DNA from: Chrysomallon squamiferum | Taxonomy: Eukaryota; Mollusca; Gastropoda; Neomphalida; Peltospiridae | Direction: 5' to 3' | DNA: 64,000 nt | Assembly: GCA_012295275.1 (NCBI GenBank) | Contig: CM022673.1 | Location: 6,711,311-6,775,310 of the forward strand | Shown: in pieces, positions 63,240 through 64,000 of the stretch | Layout: each line of letters begins with the position of its first letter | How positions within the stretch are numbered: the stretch's first letter is position 1 | The notes under the pieces: generated by a model | Told to the model about the DNA's origin: nothing | Database searches by the model: none | The model's input: only the letters and a program-made list of their open reading frames with translations | Program-made: the position numbers and the translations under genes

Positions 63240-63900
63240 TATGTAGATTATACATGTAGATGCTAGATGTATTTAAAGTGTCTCTGTGAGAGTGTGTCTA
63301 GTGTGTGTGTCTAGTGTGTGTGTGTCTAGTGTGTGTGTCTAGTGTGTATGTAGAGTGTGTCTAGTGTGTGTCTAGAGTGTGTGTCTAGTGTCTAGTGTGA
63401 GTGTCTAGTGTGTGTGTCTAGTGAGTGTGTCTAGTGTGTGTGTCTAGTGAGTGTGTCTAGTGTGTGTGTCTAGTATGTGTGTCCAGTATGTGTGTAGATT
63501 ATACATGTAGATGCTAGATGTATTTAAAGTGTCTCTGTGAGAGTGTCTAGTGTGTGTGTGTCTAGTGTGTATGTCTAGAGTGTGTCTAGTGTGTGTCTAG
63601 AGTGTGTGTCTAGTGTCTAGTGTGTGTGTGTCTAGTGTGTGTGTCTAGTGTGTGTGTCTAGTGAGTGTGTCTAGTGTGTGTGTCTAGTGTGTGTGTCCAG
63701 TATGTGTGTAGATTATACATGTAGATGCTAGATGTATTTAAAGTGTCCAGTGTGTGTCCAGTGTGTGTGTCTAGTGTGTGTGTCCAGTGTGTGTCCAGTG
63801 TGTGTCTAGTGTGTGTCCAGTGTGTGTCCAGTGTGTGTCGTGTGTGTGTCGTGTGTGTGTGTCTAGTGAGTGTGTCTAGTGTGTGTGTCTAGTGTGTGTT
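63240..63900. repeat. GTGTGTCTAGT minisatellite with higher-order unit
   Basis: Units of (TG)nTCTAG, about 10-14 bp, repeat through the block. A longer motif, GTAGATTATACATGTAGATG then CTAGATGTATTTAAAGTG, occurs three times (about 63243, 63492 and 63709), dividing the array into super-units of about 250 and 217 bp. It lies in the intron after EPS8 exon 16. The final 100 bp of the window are A/T-rich with nothing recognised. Confidence 0.95.
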
Positions 63901-64000
63901 AATTGCTGTACATTTTGTCACAATCCTTTTTGTTACATTTAATAAAAAAAAAATTATTTTATTTTTATTATTACTTTCAAAACTTGTACATTTATTTGTT

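Overview
The window is AT-rich metazoan nuclear DNA. Its genes are split by short, phase-consistent introns with GT..AG borders, and the rest is dense in microsatellites, homopolymer runs and minisatellites. The three genes recognised (NUP62, BET1, EPS8) are animal genes. Base composition, repeat style and protein divergence suggest an invertebrate, plausibly a mollusc or another lophotrochozoan, but nothing in the window fixes the species. No bacterial, viral or CRISPR features were seen.

Layout. (1) 61-4697, minus strand: the 5' two thirds of NUP62 (nuclear pore FG-nucleoporin p62), six exons giving 369 residues. The gene runs off the left edge just after the start of the coiled-coil domain. 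(2) 8233-10016, minus strand: a complete four-exon BET1 gene, a Golgi/ER Qc-SNARE of 109 residues. (3) About 10.0-20.0 kb: intergenic, mostly simple repeats, with one 57-bp minisatellite. (4) About 20.0-64 kb, plus strand: EPS8, an actin regulator and EGFR-pathway adaptor. It has a probable non-coding first exon ending at 20196, a 13.5-kb first intron, fourteen confident coding exons from 33705 to 62354, one candidate cassette exon, and a further exon at 62843-62980. The gene continues past the right edge. BET1 and EPS8 are divergently oriented.

The genes act in different compartments (nuclear pore, ER-Golgi fusion, cortical actin signalling), and I see no functional operon-like link between them. 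The main anomaly is that the EPS8 SH3 domain is represented only by its last few residues (NYVPNNI, exon 62843-62980). The core-encoding exon is absent from the 488-bp intron before it, which is filled by GA and CA repeats; this may be a local assembly loss or a real loss.

Other notable items are a hAT-type MITE with a perfect 8-bp target duplication (44105-44464), a foldback element with about 155-bp arms (22722-23276), a perfect 19-bp hairpin (38185-38239), a CpG-dense block inside EPS8 intron 1 (27421-27625), and several minisatellites. One of these forms the whole 3' end of an intron, right up to the acceptor. I found no convincing novel system.
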